In this document: positions 46,999 through 59,134 of the stretch, piece by piece
How the letters are laid out: each line of letters starts with the position of its first letter
Numbering within the stretch: position 1 is the stretch's first letter
Position numbers and translations under genes: made by a program
Notes under the pieces: model-generated
The model's database searches: none
The model's input: the letters and a program-made list of their open reading frames with translations, nothing else
Told to the model about the DNA's origin: nothing
Source: Melampsora larici-populina 98AG31
Lineage: Eukaryota; Basidiomycota; Pucciniomycetes; Pucciniales; Melampsoraceae
DNA length: 64,000 bases
Direction: 5' to 3'
Assembly: GCF_000204055.1 (NCBI RefSeq)
Contig: NW_006768802.1
Span: 549,318-613,317, forward strand

Positions 46999-47362
46999 TG
47001 CTGATAAATGCTCACGTAACTGGGCTTGATTGAAAAACATTGGAAACAGTGTACTGTTTAATCTTGTTACAGAGTTTGATGGGTAATAACTGTTGAGACA
47101 GTTCCTCCATTATCCAATCAATATTGCTTGTAAGTACTCACGTAACTGGGTTTGATTGAAATACATCAGAAAAAGTGGACTGTCAAACCTTGGTACGGAG
47201 TTTGTTGGGCAACAACTGACAAGGCAGTGTTTCATCATCCTATGATTCTCATAAATTGCTGATAAGTACTTGCGTAACTGGGTTTTATTGGAAAATTTCA
47301 GAACCAGTGTACTGTCTAGTCTTGTTACGAAGTTTGTTGAGTGATAACTGACAAGACAGTTT
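46999..47362. repeat. Three tandem ~126-133-bp units
   Basis: The phrase cgtaactggg recurs at 47015, 47141 and 47274, with matching flanks (gtgtactgt, cttgttacgaagtttgttg, gataactgacaagacag). Position right after the LINE frame suggests a 3'-tail repeat. Confidence 0.7.
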
Positions 47363-48738
47363 TAATAAAAGCTCAACTTCTGTTGTCTTTTAACTCAAGC
47401 CCACTGTATTTCCAATTGGGAAATGCTTGCACAAAGGTGTAATTAAAAAGATTGTTAAAAAATCTTAATACAGTGGATACATGCTTTCATTCAAAAAAAA
47501 TGAACATATCTCAACATCAAGTGACAACAACATCCTTTGCTATGACTTGACGGCTGAATTCTCCAAGGTGAACTAGTCCATACCTTGTGACTTGTTTAGC
47601 TTGTGTTTTATGAAATAAATGCCCAATGCACTTTGAAAAAAATGATGTAAAAGTTTTGATTTTGTTATGCTTGTTGTGAAATTTACACCCTGTAATTGCC
47701 TTTCAAAAGTCTTCACACTTGCAAGTCTAAGAATTTCTCTTGACCAGGTCCAAGCCCCTTTCTCCTTGGTATGAAGTCACTGTATCAAGTCTTTATGAAT
47801 GTAAACTCCAGTGAAATGTCAATATGCAGTGTAAGAATTACATTGTGCCTCAGTAGGAGCTCTCCAGGGTCCTCACTTACACCACACAGTCATGTTGTGT
47901 TCATTCCAAAGGGCGCAATGGATGGCTTTCTGGTGAAAGGGGGCACCACGGGGGTGCAGGAGTCACACACCTTTTGCAAAAAAATCACCAAAAAAAACCT
48001 TATAAAGATTCTCTGCCTTTCTTACAGCCCAAAGAAATCAGCAGTGTTCCACTCTGCAGCCCATGTATCTACAATAGTACCAGCCAGCTCAATGTGCCAA
48101 GCACAGTACAGTGAGCACAGTACTTAACAGTGTACACTGGACTTCACAGGTACTGCCAGCATTAAATAGGTGCCTTGGTGGGAACATGATTGTGAGTATA
48201 GTGCGTGGAGGCAAGACCTTGGCAATTTGGGAGCAAGTAAATACAGGTAAATACTTGATAATTTGCCCTTTTGGCCCCGTCAGCTCAAATTTCAGATTGT
48301 TCAATCTGGTTGGATTCTGGTTTTTTCATCAAAATTGTTTGCTGCTCTTTCAACTCGAGCTTGGTTTACTGTCCCAAGTCAACAAGCTCTTGGGTTACAA
48401 GTTGTTCCTTTGCTCAACTTCCTATGACAAGAACTCACAAAGATAAAATACATTTGCCAAAGAAGATTAATTCTTCAGAAGAAAAAAAACAAGAAATCAT
48501 TATTTTTCTCCAAAAAGATATGCAGGGATTGCTCTGGATGAGAGCAGTCCAAAAGCTGAGAAAAAAGTGAAAAAGGTGATGTCTTGATATAGATATACTC
48601 TTTTGAAAAAAAAAACCAAAAAGATATGCATGGAATGGGCTCAATGAGAGCATTCCAGAACTCCAATCGGCTGGTTGATACAACAGATTTTGAGGTGTAG
48701 CAATTGTTTCAGGCCTTCTTTTGAATTTGACAACAATT
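47363..48738. other. Spacer with a short inverted repeat
   Basis: No gene seen. tatagtgcgtggaggcaa at ~48196-48213 is complemented at ~48739-48756. The phrase gatatgca…gagagca is duplicated near 48520 and 48625. Confidence 0.35.
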
Positions 48739-48754
48739 TGCCTCCACGCACTAT

Positions 48755-49010
48755 AGAATGGGTTGTCAAGTCATCTTGCACTGCACATCTGAGCCGTAAA
48801 GCATATGCTACATATGTGCAAACATCCAAGTAAAACCCAAATTATCAGCTCCATACAGGTCTGCTCAATTATCTGCTCATCTGGATAAGCAAATCACATG
48901 TAATACATTCTGTAAATTTGTTCAGATTGATACACACATTTCAAACAATTGACTACATATATCACAATGGCTAGTACTTGGGAGATGTTCATGAAGCTGT
49001 TTAACAGTTG
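48755..49010. mobile_element. Truncated CACTG palindromic MITE (copy 5)
   Basis: Matches the left interior of copies 1-4 (tgagcc-taaag, ctacatatgtgca, caggtctgctca, gactacatat) but lacks both termini. Confidence 0.6.
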
Positions 49011-49850
49011 CAGAAGGGGAATCTGGTCACTGGAACCCATGTTCCCTCTGGGAAACTCTTTAGTGCTGATAGTGAGGTGTGGTGTCTCAGTGCCATGTTG
49101 ACAGCCTGCTGCAACAGGTCTTCATGGCTGCCAACAGACAAGCTGGGAGCCACAAAGCCCTGCTGTAGGGTACCATTGCCACAGGGCCATGACACATTAG
49201 ATGTGAAGTTAGAGCACAAACCCAACATATCCCAGCACCACAGCTCCGTACAGGGGTGTAGGTAGTCCCGTTGGGATCTTCCATACATTGCACATCCTTA
49301 TACATGGATGAACAAGGTGTACAGAGAGCATCAAACATCCAGGCTTGAGGCTAGAGCACATAACCATGATTAAGGCCTGGACCCGGCACCAGGACTAGCC
49401 AGACAGGCTCAGGCTTTTTTGGCTGTTCAAAAAAGTTCCAATAGCCTGAAGCGCTGTGCTCTCGGGCTGCCGACTAGAACCAATAGGAGGTGGCTGTTGG
49501 GCTCAGCAGTGCAACCAAAGAGTTGTGTGAGGATTTAATGGGCTTGGGGAAGGTTGAATGACAGAATAGACACAGCCCCCAATCACAGGTCACTGGCAGG
49601 CCAGTGCACCCCAGCAACCTGAAAATGTTTTGAAAATGTTTTGAATTGGATACCAAATGGATATCACCCATATATTGAGAAGGTTTTGAGTTATCACCAA
49701 AAATGAGATGATGTCATACAACATCATAAATCTGTACAAAACGGCTCCTGTATTTCCCTACCAAGAATATATAGTCTATTAACCTTTATAATGCAAATTG
49801 ACTGAGTTATTGAGGTTTGAAAAAAATGACAGACAAAAAATACTATTTTT

Positions 49851-50355
49851 GTACTATACCTAGGGATTGATTCTGAAATATCTTCAAGCTTTATCAATAT
49901 TCATACGCAGAACATTTGATATTCCTTTCTACAACATGTTTCTCCACATCTTTGTTGCCCAAATTCTGTCTGTACACACAGTATTCCTATATGTAATTGT
50001 GGATTGTACATGGAAATTCAAATTCTTCATTGATTCATTGATTGTTTGATTCTAGGCATAATATGGGAAATTTATGGCAGAAAAATTTGGAAAATACCAT
50101 TTGCATTTATATCAATCAAATTGAGAATGATTTTGGCAATATTTTCCCTTGTAATTTGCCTCAAGGGCAAACAAATTGAGAAAATCAAACTTGCAGACAC
50201 ATCCAAGAATTACATGTAGAAATAATGCCCATACAGGAATGCTGTAGGGGACGAAAATATGGAGAAACATATTGCGGAAAGGAATATCAAATTTTCTGTG
50301 TATGTATATTTGTAATGCTTGAAGATATTTGAGAGTCAATCCTTAGGTATAGTAC
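49851..50355. mobile_element. 505-bp palindrome nested in the left arm
   Basis: GTACTATACCTAGGGATTGA at the left pairs with TCAATCCTTAGGTATAGTAC at the right, and the pairing continues inward to a centre near 50100. TA at both tips could be a TA target duplication. Confidence 0.7.
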
Positions 50356-50574
50356 AAGAATACAAGGGTGCCACTATACCATACTAGTATGAGTATAGTG
50401 GGGTAAAGTATAGTTTACATGGTGCTATACTAGACTCAGTATAGTATAGTTTATAGCATAATTGGAACTATACTTCACTCAAGTATACTCAGTATAGTAT
50501 CAATTGATCAACTATACTTGGACAAGGGTTCTACAAACGCATCATCAGCTTGTATAACTATACTGGGCAGTATA

Positions 50575-52144
50575 CACAGTGCCCGTTGAATGTGTCCTTG
50601 ACATCGAGGTTGCAGTGCTATCCAAAGTTTTTCTCACAATTGAACTGTTTTCAAACAATATCCTTGTTCAGCATCTAATGAGGACAAGGGCTTATACAGT
50701 CAAAACTTAGCCTTTGACTTAAAATGAACACCTACTGAGTGTGATGGGTGGGTGAGGGCCGTTACAGTTGTATTCTACCCACCTGCCCAGTGGATACAAC
50801 CACCAATGAATCCACCAATCATATCTGGTTTCCAGCTCACATGCATAGACTAACCTATACTCTTTTTTCTCGTGTTCAGCCCATGGACTCCAAAAAGCTT
50901 TTTGCTCATCAAAGTTGGATTCAAAGTTATCAATCTTCTTGCTTTTATCTAGTTCTTCAATTGGAATATTGTTTGCATCAAGGTTTTTTTGTCATGTCAG
51001 GAGGTGTTGAGCAAGTGACATTCTCATTTTTTTGTTTGAATCATTTATCCACTACATATGTGGTGGTTTCATATAAGTCAAGCTTGGAAATCGTGAAATC
51101 ATGGAATCAATGCTATGTCTTTTTATTCTACATGCAATCATATACATCAGGGTTTATAAGAGTCATCCTGATAGGTTAAAGATGACAAAACGATCCATTC
51201 AACCTTCAGGTTTTTTTTGCTATGCTCTGACATCAACTTGCCATGAGGTGTGTTGGTGATTAGCTTCTATCAAGCTTAGTTTGTTCAGTGGGTAATTGAA
51301 CTTGGTACATTTCCGCTTTTCAAAATTGCCTAAATCATCAAAGACTTCAGATTACAATACTTCCCCTATGAATCTCATGACAGTTGGAATAACACAGTTT
51401 TTATTGTTTTTTCCCATAAAAGACTAGTTGTGCAGTCTGGCAATAGGAACTCTTGTACTTCTATATGAGTTTGTGATCCTTAGTTCTATTATATATAATT
51501 AGTATTATTCTTGATTCTTGATTCTCACTTGTATAGAAAGATTGATTATAATTCAATTTGAAATATGTGGAGAGAATGACTTGAAGATAAAGTATCTTAG
51601 GCCTGCTCATTTGATCCTCCTATTTGCTCACTCTTTCATCTGTACTTATATACCTGTACGGATTATAGAGAATGGTAGATAACGGTTTGTATAGCTACTT
51701 ATAATGAGTAGATAGTTGTCATTGAAGTAGTACTTGTTTGAGTAGTTTGGCTTGGTCTCTCTGACAGTAGGTGAACAATCAGGGAGATGGAGCTGAGCGA
51801 CTTTGAATAAGGGGAAAGTTCCCATCTGCGGGATACAAAGTAGAGCCTGGGCATGTGCCCAGCTTTGTGCCCGGAATTATTTTGGCAGTAAAATTTGATT
51901 TTCTGGGCAAAACTCCAGGCCCAGAATTCAAATTTACTGTCAAGAAAATCTGGGCACGAAGCCAGGCACGTGCCTGGCTTCTATTTTGTATCCCGTAATT
52001 GTTCAGCTCTGAGCAACAGTTGCCCTTTGTTTGTTTTTCTCAAAGAGATGCGTTACAAACAACTGCTCTGTGTGAACAAAATGTGAACAAAATTAGACAC
52101 TAGCTGTGACCTCAACGTCAAGGACACCTTCAATGGGCACTGTG
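50575..52144. mobile_element. 1570-bp CACAG element
   Basis: Starts CACAGTGCCCGTTGAATGTG and ends with the inverted counterpart GGGCACTGTG, with ATA at 50572-50574 and 52145-52147. The terminal arms run ~55 bp. It contains a 143-aa frame (50748-51179) of no recognised family and a 167-bp MITE. A shorter relative is at 52804-53717. Confidence 0.8.
51829..51995. mobile_element. 167-bp hairpin MITE, CGGGATACAAAG end
   Basis: Inverted ends CGGGATACAAA / TTTTGTATCCCG. Inner arms repeat gcctgggcatgtgcccagc-like palindromes. Same ends and length class as 3346-3514. Confidence 0.75.
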
Positions 52145-52803
52145 ATAGTGTAGTATAACTGAGTATAGTTGTACTATACTATACCAAGTAAAGTTCAAGT
52201 ACAGTATAGTTGAACTATACTATACCAAGTGTAGGCTCAGTGTAGTATAGTATAGTATAGTATAGTATAGTGGCAGCCTTGAAAAATAGTATTCTTTGTC
52301 TGTGATTTTTTTTCAAACCTCAATAAATTGATCAATTTACATCATAAAGGTTAATAAACTATAGATCCTTGGTGGGGACATACAGGAGCAATGTTGTACA
52401 GATTTATGATTCTGTATGACATCATCTAAATTTTGGTTATATCTCAATAACTTCTTGATATATGGGTGATATCCACTTGATATTCAATTCAAAACAAATT
52501 CAAACCATTCCCTGCCAGTGACCTTTCATAATTGGGGGCTGTGATTACACATCTCAAGCAGGGTTTGGAGGTCTGGAGAATCAACAAATGCAAACGGGAG
52601 CTCCTTCAGGATAGTCAGACAGAGGAGTTGCTGCTTAATGTTTTTGCAGGTAAGATTTGGCAACCTAGAAAGAAGACAATCAGTACAAAAGAATTTGAGA
52701 TTAACTGTGAAATGATATCTCACTGTCTTGAGATTTCCATGGAACCACTTTCAGAAACAGTTTCTTTGTATATGTTATGATGATGTTGCAGATGGCGGAT
52801 CAT

Positions 52804-53717
52804 CACAGTGCCCTTTGAATGTGACCTTGACGTCAAGGTCACAACATTATCTGAAATTCCGCTTGTAAATGAATGGTGTGGGACCAAATCTCTATGTTCG
52901 GCATTCTTGACTGAGGACAAAGCCTTAGCTTTTTTCTCAGGTTGAGACTTCCCAACATCTAACACCGCCCGTACATAGTCAAATTAGTCTGAAAAGATGC
53001 TTGAGGCAGTCTTCTCCCCTCTCCAGATCTCTCTGGAAGCTTTAAGACTGATCAGGTTGTGCTTGGCAGATGAGCTCTGTGTTCAAGTTCCAAACAATAT
53101 ATGTAGCTTGCAGGTAAGGATTCCAATGGGAAAACAACACACCTTTCAGCCCATGCTTTAGATGAGATTCATGTAGGTTCAATTTGTCAAAACAGTGGTT
53201 GTGGACCAAGTCTTGCAACATTTGTCAAAGTTTAAATAATTCATCTACTTGAGTTGTTGTAGCAGAAATCATATTGTTTTGGAAATGTGCATTGAGAAAG
53301 CAAAAGCTTGAAGAGAAACCCGTCAGATGATACTCATGAAGAATCTGTTTGGCTCAGTGTATAGAGAACTTACATTCGCTTAATGCGGGAGGAGAAGCTG
53401 CTGCATGTGAATCCCAGTTTCCACAAGTTCAAAGATACAACAAAGCCTTGACATCTTGAACACATTCAGCTGGAGCTGCTGGGCACTGAGGGAGCCAAAG
53501 CTGTACAAAAGCTGAAGAACAGTGTCGTTCAGCTATGAGCAAAAGTTGCCTTTGTTTGTGTTTCTCAGAGATATGTGTAACAATTGACTTGTTTCTGTGA
53601 GAGAAACTACACAAAAGTTTGGACCTCAATGTCAAGGTTGCATTCAACAGGCACCACTGTGTCCGGGTAGCATTCACTTGTCAATGAGCAAACCCTACAC
53701 AGACACAGTGCACTGTG
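52804..53717. mobile_element. CACAG MITE with a nested mini-MITE
   Basis: Starts CACAGTGCCCTTTGAATGTG. Its right end is split by the 56-bp MITE at 53655-53710 and resumes with tgtg. CAT flanks both ends (52801-52803, 53718-53720). Related to 50575-52144 by the terminal ~50 bp. Confidence 0.8.
53655..53710. mobile_element. 56-bp mini-MITE nested at the CACAG element tip
   Basis: CACTGTGTCCGGGTAG … CTACACAGACACAGTG with CAC duplicated on both sides. It is the 111-bp element of 32037-32147 with the centre deleted. Confidence 0.8.
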
Positions 53718-54287
53718 CATCTTGTACTTGTAGAGGGATCAATAACCAGGTGCATCAACGCCCACGGCGCACTGCTCCGCTCCGCTATAACTGCAATTAT
53801 TACAAGCGGGGCAGATTTCCGCTAAGTAGAGATGTGCTATCGTCCCGCTATAAAAAGCTGATTGCTATGAGATCTCAGAGCAATGCGGTCCAAAGAAGCG
53901 CTATGCTTCGTTATTGAAAATTTTTAAGCGAGGCAGCGATTCAAAGCGAGGCACGGGAGGTTTTTCTGGTGCTAAAGCCCTTTTGGATTACATGACACAC
54001 TATCCGAGGCTGAGAGGGGATGAGAGGGGATACTAAAGCAATAAAAGTGAGAAGATGAAAACAATTTTTTTGATTTGTTGAACTTTTTAAAGAAAACTTG
54101 GATAAATATCAAAAAGTGATTGTTCTGACAAAAAAGGGATAACAATTAGGGATAACAATTAGAAGGAGTGTAAAAAGTAATTGTTTTAAAGAAAAAACAT
54201 AAAGATTAAAAGGAGAGTAAGAAAGTAAACACGTTTATTTGGGTTTGATGTTTTTTTTGATGAATGGAAAACATATTTGATTAGACA

Positions 54288-54525
54288 CTACTTTTTAGCC
54301 TTTGAATTTTCAGACTCATATGCTGCAATATAAGCTGATGCTTTGGCCAATTTAGCAGAGATGAGAGGGATTTTAGCTTTCAGCCATTCGCGCACACCAA
54401 CTGCCATTGAAATTGTTTTGGATGTGAGCGAACCGCGAGCAGGTACAGCAATATCGGCTGCTGAAGAGAAAGTCCTCTTGCATGGGCAGGAGGTTCCCAA
54501 TAACGAAAGGTAGTCACGGGCCAAC
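54288..54525 (-). pseudogene. hAT2 transposase C-terminal fragment (dimerisation domain)
   Basis: Encodes ARDYLSLLGTSCPCKRTFSS, VPARGSLTSKTI and VREWLKAKIP: the hAT C-terminal dimerisation domain with its RxxL helix. Its 5' border is the insertion site of hAT1, and the codons continue directly from those at 59135 (…FPVLASLA). Hence it is the severed end of the hAT2 gene, not a separate element. Confidence 0.8.
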
Positions 54526-57500
54526 CAAGTCTGGCTCGCAGCGCCGCGCAGCGCTGCTGACCGCAATTTGGGTAATGTAGCTTTAATTTGGGGGGGACAA
54601 GCTCGGTAGTTTCAGCGGTAGCTTTGCCATTTTTTTGGCAAAGTTTAGTAGTGGGCAGCGTAATTTTAAGTCGCAGCGTCTTGCAGCGTTGCCAGCCAAA
54701 ATGTAGCGTTTTTTTTCTTTCGTATTCACAATAAGAAAAAAAAGTTTCAAACTACAAAACTTGTATTGTAAAGACCGTCAAGAAAGGTGCAAAAGGTTAA
54801 CAAAAAATACTACTGTAAAGACTGTAAAGAAATATGAAAGAGAGAAAAAGATTGACTTTAAAAAAATAACTCATAAAAAATGGAATCAACAAGTTAAAGT
54901 TAGAATCGAGACTGTCTGGTCTTTTTTTTGATTGCTTTCTTTGCAAACTCAATCACCTTTCCCACTTCAGCAAAATCACCAGTCAAAGGAACACCTTCTG
55001 TTCTCCATAACTGACTACTTACCAGCATCTCAATCATACGAGGTGCTAGGCCACCACGTTCTGCAACACAGATTCGCCCTGCAACAGAGAATGATCTCTC
55101 AGGGGCAGCAGAAGCGGCTGGGGTTGCAAGGTAATCCTGAGCCAGTACGGACAAGACCGGGTATTTGCCTGCATGAGCCTGAAGAACAACCAGGATCAGT
55201 ATGGTATACAAACAACATAAAAAGAGAGAGAAAAGAAGGAAACGAAAAGGAAATTCATACATACCTTCCACCAATCCAAAACGGATTGAGGATCCTTCAA
55301 ATTAGCCGATCCCATAGGATTGATACCTTGAAGGTATCGATCAAGCTCATTAAGATCACTTGAGCTCACTACCTCATCATAGAAATTCATCGATTTGGAT
55401 CCAAAAGCTTCAACTTCAGGTGATTCAGATCGTCAAAGAGTAGCAGTTGGTTGTTTATGGAGTTCCATTTCATCACGTTTGTCGGTAAAAACAGCTTTCA
55501 GTAATTCCTCGGCTCGATTGTTGCCTTCTGCGCCCATCCCGAAAGAGTGAGAAAAAAACTTGACTCTGAGTGCAGGGTGGAAGACTGCGGCCAGGATCAG
55601 AGTGTCGCATTCACTTGCTTCATTTAAATAAGAAATGATCTTATCGATCATGATATCAACCATGGGATAAAGGGGATCATTCTGGTGCATCCGTTTGAAT
55701 CGTTCCTCCATGGTGGCCTTGAGCTGAATGTACTTTGCCAAAACGAGACAACCTGTTGGTTGATCTCCCTCCATCTCACGAGTTAAAATTTTATAAGGCT
55801 GTGAAGCAGATCAAAAATTCAGATTAGTATCAAGTTGATTTCAAGATTAAAATAAAACAGATAAGAAAGATGAAAGCGAAATGGAAGGAGTACTTACAGT
55901 GAGAATGTCTAACAGGTCTCTCAACGCTTGCCAATCGGCCACTGAAAATATGACCTCTTCGAAATAACCGTATTTCTTGCCATCTTTTTTTGGACGACGT
56001 TTCTTAGAATGAACCTCAGCCAAGTCGTCTTTCATGACTCTATCGATGAGCTAAACCAAAATTACAATTATTAGCATCATATATAATGGAAGACAAAGAC
56101 CAGACCACTTACATCACGAGCGGCCCACATTCTCTCCCAACGCTCAGCTTGGATACCCCAACGGATCCCATGGCCTGATAGAAGGGCCTTGAGCTGAGTT
56201 AAATCATCAAGCTTACGCTGGGTATTTGCTCTCTCTCGACGTCGATTAAAGTTGGCCCGGTGTCCACTTGAACGCGTTAGCTTCTTGTTCACCGTGTCCA
56301 TCTGCAAGTGTAAATAAAAAACATTAGATTATAGAGCGATGAAATGAAAGTAGGAAAAGAAGTGCTTACATCTTTAGTGAGCTGTTTCATATACGTGTCA
56401 CCAAGAAGATAAGCATTCTTGCGCTGTTTGTAAACCTCAGGCTTGTCATCCTGTTCTGTGTCTTCTTGTTCTTTGTCAGTTTCGGATTCTGAATTTGATT
56501 TGTCGGATTCACTACTGTGATTGCTGTCGAGATCATCATTGTCACTTGTCCCACCCTCAACCGAATTGATGGTGTTGTAGGTGCCATTCAGCTCGTCGTC
56601 CTCATTGATCACAGCCATTACTTGAACCTCGGGAAAACGACCTAGAGCACTATGACGGACTCGTCTGGGCTTCATTCCAAGGGCATCAAGACCTGCCTTA
56701 ACAATGAGCCCCATCTTGTGGCAGAAACATTGTATCGTCATCTTCTTTGGATTCCAAAGAAGCTGATGATCAACATGGAAACTTGCTTCCTCGAGTTGTT
56801 TATGAATCTCGTGGGCCATAGTAAAATTGTTACTGCCTGAGTCGGATACACTAGCGAGCATGTGTAATTAAAACTTATGTCAGATTTCAAAGCAAATCTG
56901 AATTAAAAAGGGAGAGACGATGAACAATGAGACTTATCTTTTGATACAGGTTGTTCTTTTTTAAGATAGCCACCATTGGCTCCGCGAGTAAAACGCCCTT
57001 GTGATGCCACGCGACGAGCTTCATGCTGAGATGCCGAATCACATATGTCCAGTTGTTGTTGATGTAGGAGACCGAGGAACCGATGAACGCATGCAAGTTT
57101 CCTTTAACTGTCCATACATCTTGGATTAGGCAGAACTTGCTGCGCAAGTTCTGCAATCAAAATAGTTAATATGTCAATCAAAACGTTTGGAGAAATAAAT
57201 GAAAATACATACCTTGAGCTCGTTTTCGATGACCAGATCCCGGAGCGAGAGGTAAAGCCGTTTAGCCTTGTCAGCTGACCATTTGCGGCCAAACACTTGA
57301 GCATCAGGGCGTAGCCAATGTATGATGGACTTAAGGATCGGGTCTTTAATTCGGATGAAGGGGAGGGCGTGTGATACTTGCCAAATTGCTAAGCATTGAT
57401 TGAGGGTTTTGTTGGAAAACGTTGGCGCCGACTTTACAAAAGACGAGAGTGATGTCTGGTGGGTTTGACGCAGGCGTTCAGCTCGTAGTTCAGATACGGT

Positions 57501-59127
57501 TGGAGGAAGCTTGGCACCAGCATCGATGGCCTGCTGACAATGATGGCAGCCAGCTCCAGATTTGCCGGGTTGGTTGTGGCCGTCTCGATGGGCTTTGAGG
57601 TTTGACCTAGAGCTACCGCTGATGCGAATCACCTTGCGACACCATAGGCAACCGTAAGAGAGTCCAGGTCTGTCGAGTGGCTACATAGACAGGTTTAGTA
57701 TCAGCTCTGAGGTTACAAAATAAAAACGTTCAAGATTTTTACGTACATCATTTTCACCGTGAGTTGGTTTTCCAAAGAATTTATATGGGCAATCATATTC
57801 AGTCTCAGCCGGTTGGTTCCGTTTTTGCTTTCGAATGCGCAGATTCTCGTCATCGGAATCTTGGGCCAAATCGACTTCGGGAGGGCCTGTCTCCTAAAGA
57901 TGGTGTGATGACAAACAACACCAATCAGTTATGTATGCCATACTTACAATTTATGTAACACCAATTTAACTTACAATGGGGGTTGCTACTCTGGTTGGGG
58001 CCCTGGAACTAACCGCGGTCAAAAAGATAGATGAACCTTCAGAGTTTTCTAACTCAGAGCCGGTGGCAGAGTGCGAATGCGATTGGCTGGAGTTCTGTGT
58101 CACCTATGTAATCATTGTATAACGAAAAGATAAGAAAAATATATTTAAGAGAAACACAATTAAAAGAACGATGAAAGTAAGAAACACTTAAAGATGGATG
58201 TGATACAGTATTGGATCGGCCACGCGTTGGTGCACGAATGACTTCATCGCCAGGTAAGGAAGCCGAACGTTCTCGCCTTCGGTGGACATGCCCGTCCCGT
58301 ACGTCCCTTACGCCGAAGTTGAAGTCAACAAGTCCACGTCGTGAGTCAGAAGAAGGGGTGATCATCCCCGGGACTCGTCTGGCAGGAGTGATTATGCGAG
58401 ATGAACGACGAGGGGGAGCAGGTTTGTCAGTTTCATATCCCGAAGCTAAAAAGCTGTCGATCGTAGGTTGCTTGTTCAACATGCTGAAATATTTATCAGT
58501 AATGTTTTTAGGAATATAAGATGGAAGGAGTAAAGCGGAAAATGGAGTATTCAAAATCAAAGTCAAAGAAAGATAAACGAAGTCGAGGAAAAGTTGATGT
58601 GGTGATGATTGATTTGGTACGTTTGGATTGGAAACGGTCTGAATTGGCGTATTGGAGTAGGATGTTAGTGGTACTGGTCAACTGAAATATCAACGAGTTG
58701 AAAAGTTGGAAGATGGATGGGAGAACGCACCTGATATATAGGGTTTCTCTCGATGAGAACCCTCTCGCTCCTGCCCATGGACCGTGCAATTGGTAATGTT
58801 TGATTGGTTGGGCCACTGTGAGATCTGTGCGTGTTGATATCGATCTATTTGGCGGCATTTGTTGAAGATGTGGTGGGTAGGGTTTTGATATTGAGGAAGG
58901 GTGTTCGGTGGTGTGGTGTATGGAATCATGGCGTCAAGCCAAGGATAGCGGTGTGATACCGGGCCCAGACCCGGTAGTTGAAAGCGTAGTTCCCCAAAAT
59001 TTGGGGCTTAATTGCTAGCGGGAGGCGTAGTGCCCGGGTTCCCTTCGAACCGGTTATCGAAGCGGCTGCGCCATGCGCAGCGCTACGCCGCGCATCACGC
59101 TTTCTTCGGCGCGGCGAGCCAGATTTG
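54526..59127 (-). mobile_element. hAT element 1 (inner, ~4.6 kb)
   Basis: Ends CAAGTCTGGCTCGCAGCGCC and the inverted CAAATCTGGCTCGCCGCGCC, with GGCCAAC duplicated at 54519-54525 and 59128-59134. The subterminal regions are GC-rich with CAGCGCTGC palindromes. It carries a near-complete transposase. Confidence 0.85.
54900..58482 (-). pseudogene. hAT1 transposase, nearly intact, one in-frame TGA
   Basis: A gene of about ten exons on the minus strand. It starts MLNKQPTIDSFLASGYETDK (58482), followed by a Ser/Arg-rich N-terminus. The BED finger is CLWCRKVIRISG … HRDGH (~57650-57590). The first catalytic Asp lies in CLIQDVWTVKGNLHAFIG (~57130), the second in SDSGSNNFTMAHE (~56840), with CFCHKMGLIVKAGL after it. 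An acidic insert (~56400-56550) follows. The C-terminal dimerisation domain is VLSVLAQDYLATPAASAAPE (~55140). Such enzymes cut and paste DNA with 8-bp duplications in the nucleus. A TGA at 55433-55435 (after PTATL) interrupts the long penultimate exon; otherwise frames are open. An intron skipping the TGA is possible, so the call of pseudogene is tentative. Confidence 0.75.
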
Positions 59128-59134
59128 GGCCAAC

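Larger units (their letters stand above)
50363..52281. mobile_element. TATAGT-rich element carrying a CACAG element
   Basis: Ends CAAGGGTGCCACTATAC and GTATAGTGGCAGCCTTG. The arms are made of repeated agtatagt/actatact. It is split by the 1570-bp element at 50575-52144. Confidence 0.65.
49571..52543. mobile_element. 2973-bp outer inverted-repeat element with nested insertions
   Basis: The left arm (~49571-49850) and right arm (~52285-52543) are reverse complements (CACAGCCCCCAAT … ATTGGGGGCTGTG). They are interrupted only by the nested elements listed separately. With those removed the element is roughly 550 bp, a MITE. No clear target duplication remains. Confidence 0.75.

Noticed and set aside
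50748..51179. 143-aa frame as a gene
   Set aside because: Lies inside a CACAG element, low-complexity and Ser/Phe-rich, with no motif or splice signal.
54288..54566. A third, separate hAT element
   Set aside because: The codons and the GGCCAAC duplication show it is the severed end of hAT2.
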